The notes under the pieces were generated by a model. The model ran no database searches and was not told where the DNA came from. It saw only the letters and a program-made list of their open reading frames with translations. Shown here one piece after another: positions 4,447 to 5,046 of a stretch of DNA of 5,046 bases (position 1 is its first letter; each line of letters starts with the position of its first letter). The DNA is taken from positions 1-5,046 of the forward strand of contig VFKJ01000701.1 in NCBI GenBank assembly GCA_009885595.1, given 5' to 3'. Source of the stretch: Myxococcales bacterium (GTDB lineage: Bacteria > Myxococcota > Myxococcia > Myxococcales > Myxococcaceae). The translations under genes were made by a program, and so were the position numbers.

Positions 4447-5046
4447 GTGCCCTGCCGGTTCTTCCTGCTCGCGTTGCCCCTCCTCGCGAGTTGCGTTTGC
4501 CGGGCCACCGGAATTGGCGAGGCCGAGCCGGCGCGCCTCGTCGCTTCGCCCACTGAACTCGAATTTCCCGCCACCTGGTCGGGCGGCAGCGCACCGCCAC
4601 CGTCGAGATCAGCAACGTCGGCGGAGTGGCCGCCCAGGCCTTCGTCTCCCTCGGCGAGCCCTTCGCCGTCGAGCCCGTGCAGCTCGAGCTCGCCCGCGGC
4701 GCCACCCGATCGCTCGTGGTGACTTTCACGCCGACCGCCGCTGGCTCCTTTGCGACGGTGCTCCACCTCGGCGCCGTCGACCTCGACGTGCGTGGGGAAG
4801 GCCTCGAGGCACCGAGCTGCAGCGCGCCGACCTGGTCCGATGCCTCGTTCGACTTCGCCGCGGGCCAGTGCGTGGTGACGCACGAGGCCGACGGCGCATC
4901 GTGTGAGTCGAGCTGCGTCGCCGCGGGCGCCTGCGCGTCTGGCGTGTGCATCGGCCAGTTCGAGGGCTGCGACGATCGCGACGCGTGCACCGTCGACGCC
5001 TGCTCAGAAGCCACCGGCTGCAGCCACTCCCCGCGCGCGTGCCCAC
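4447..5046 (+). pseudogene. Frameshifted ASH/HYDIN-like domain lipoprotein, 3' end outside window
   Basis: GTG 4447 opens a lipoprotein signal peptide (residues 1-16) with lipobox L-A-S-C, Cys16. The frame continues into VASPTELEFPAT, the first strand of an Ig-like ASH/HYDIN ('choice-of-anchor D') domain, then loses sense and stops at 4722. The continuation is in the frame starting 4575: LVGRQRTATVEISNVGG, a VVTFTPTAAGSF segment and LDVRGEG, the classic end of this domain. A Cys-rich tail follows, including CVAAGACASGVC and CDDRDACTVDAC, open to the edge. Joining the frames gives LEFPAT-LVGRQRT with normal F-x5-G spacing. One lost base, most simply a C in ACCCTGG near 4573-4575, explains it. 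The second frame has a stop at 4554-4556, so it has no upstream start of its own. An intact surface lipoprotein with a sequencing error is the main alternative to a true pseudogene. Confidence 0.8.

Noticed and set aside
4564..4580. Programmed -1 frameshift as an explanation of the frame change
   Set aside because: TTTCCC is not in the correct phase for an X-XXY-YYZ slip from the signal-peptide frame, and GCC-ACC-TGG does not allow re-pairing. A one-base loss is simpler.
4062..4883. 273-aa minus-strand ORF
   Set aside because: It overlaps the inverted repeats and the Ig-domain lipoprotein with no start signal or family pattern; long open frames are expected by chance at this GC content.
3914..4906. 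330-aa plus-strand ORF across the divergent spacer
   Set aside because: Its product is Arg/Pro-rich without a recognisable domain. It runs through the inverted-repeat element and in a wrong frame over the lipoprotein at 4447.

Overview
The window is GC-rich DNA with a coding style typical of Myxococcota (myxobacteria and relatives). Most genes encode small secreted lipoproteins with a clear lipobox, proline- or Gly/Ser/Thr-rich linkers, 'PDGG' motifs and cysteine-rich tails, and a DUF4382 domain is present. The phylum is inferred from this style; no marker gene proves it.

Four genes lie on the minus strand. Reading from right to left they are: a complete aldehyde dehydrogenase (3807 to 2263); a DUF4382 lipoprotein with a Gly/Ser/Thr linker and four cysteine-rich repeats (1949 to 906); a small lipoprotein of unknown function (786 to 277); and the first 73 codons of another lipoprotein with a CX4CH haem-like motif (221 to the left edge). 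The gaps between them are 313, 119 and 55 bp, so a single operon is not evident. Only the last pair is close enough to suggest co-transcription.

On the plus strand, diverging from the dehydrogenase, a lipoprotein gene starts at GTG 4447 and runs off the right edge. Its signal peptide and the start of its Ig-like ASH/HYDIN domain are in one frame, and the rest of that domain and a Cys-rich tail are in another. A single missing base near 4570-4577 explains this, so the gene is either a pseudogene or carries a sequence error.

The non-coding DNA is the less ordinary part. The 639-bp divergent spacer (3808-4446) holds a 125-bp element bounded by perfect 20-bp inverted repeats (MITE-like), a 12-bp perfect palindrome, a 9-bp stem-loop and a patch of much lower GC. 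The spacer after the dehydrogenase holds two hairpins of a CCCTCTCCC...GGGAGAGGG type repeat and one headless fragment. No RNA gene, CRISPR array, complete insertion sequence or defence system was found. The gene set suggests cell-envelope lipoproteins of unknown role next to a metabolic dehydrogenase; no shared pathway can be shown.
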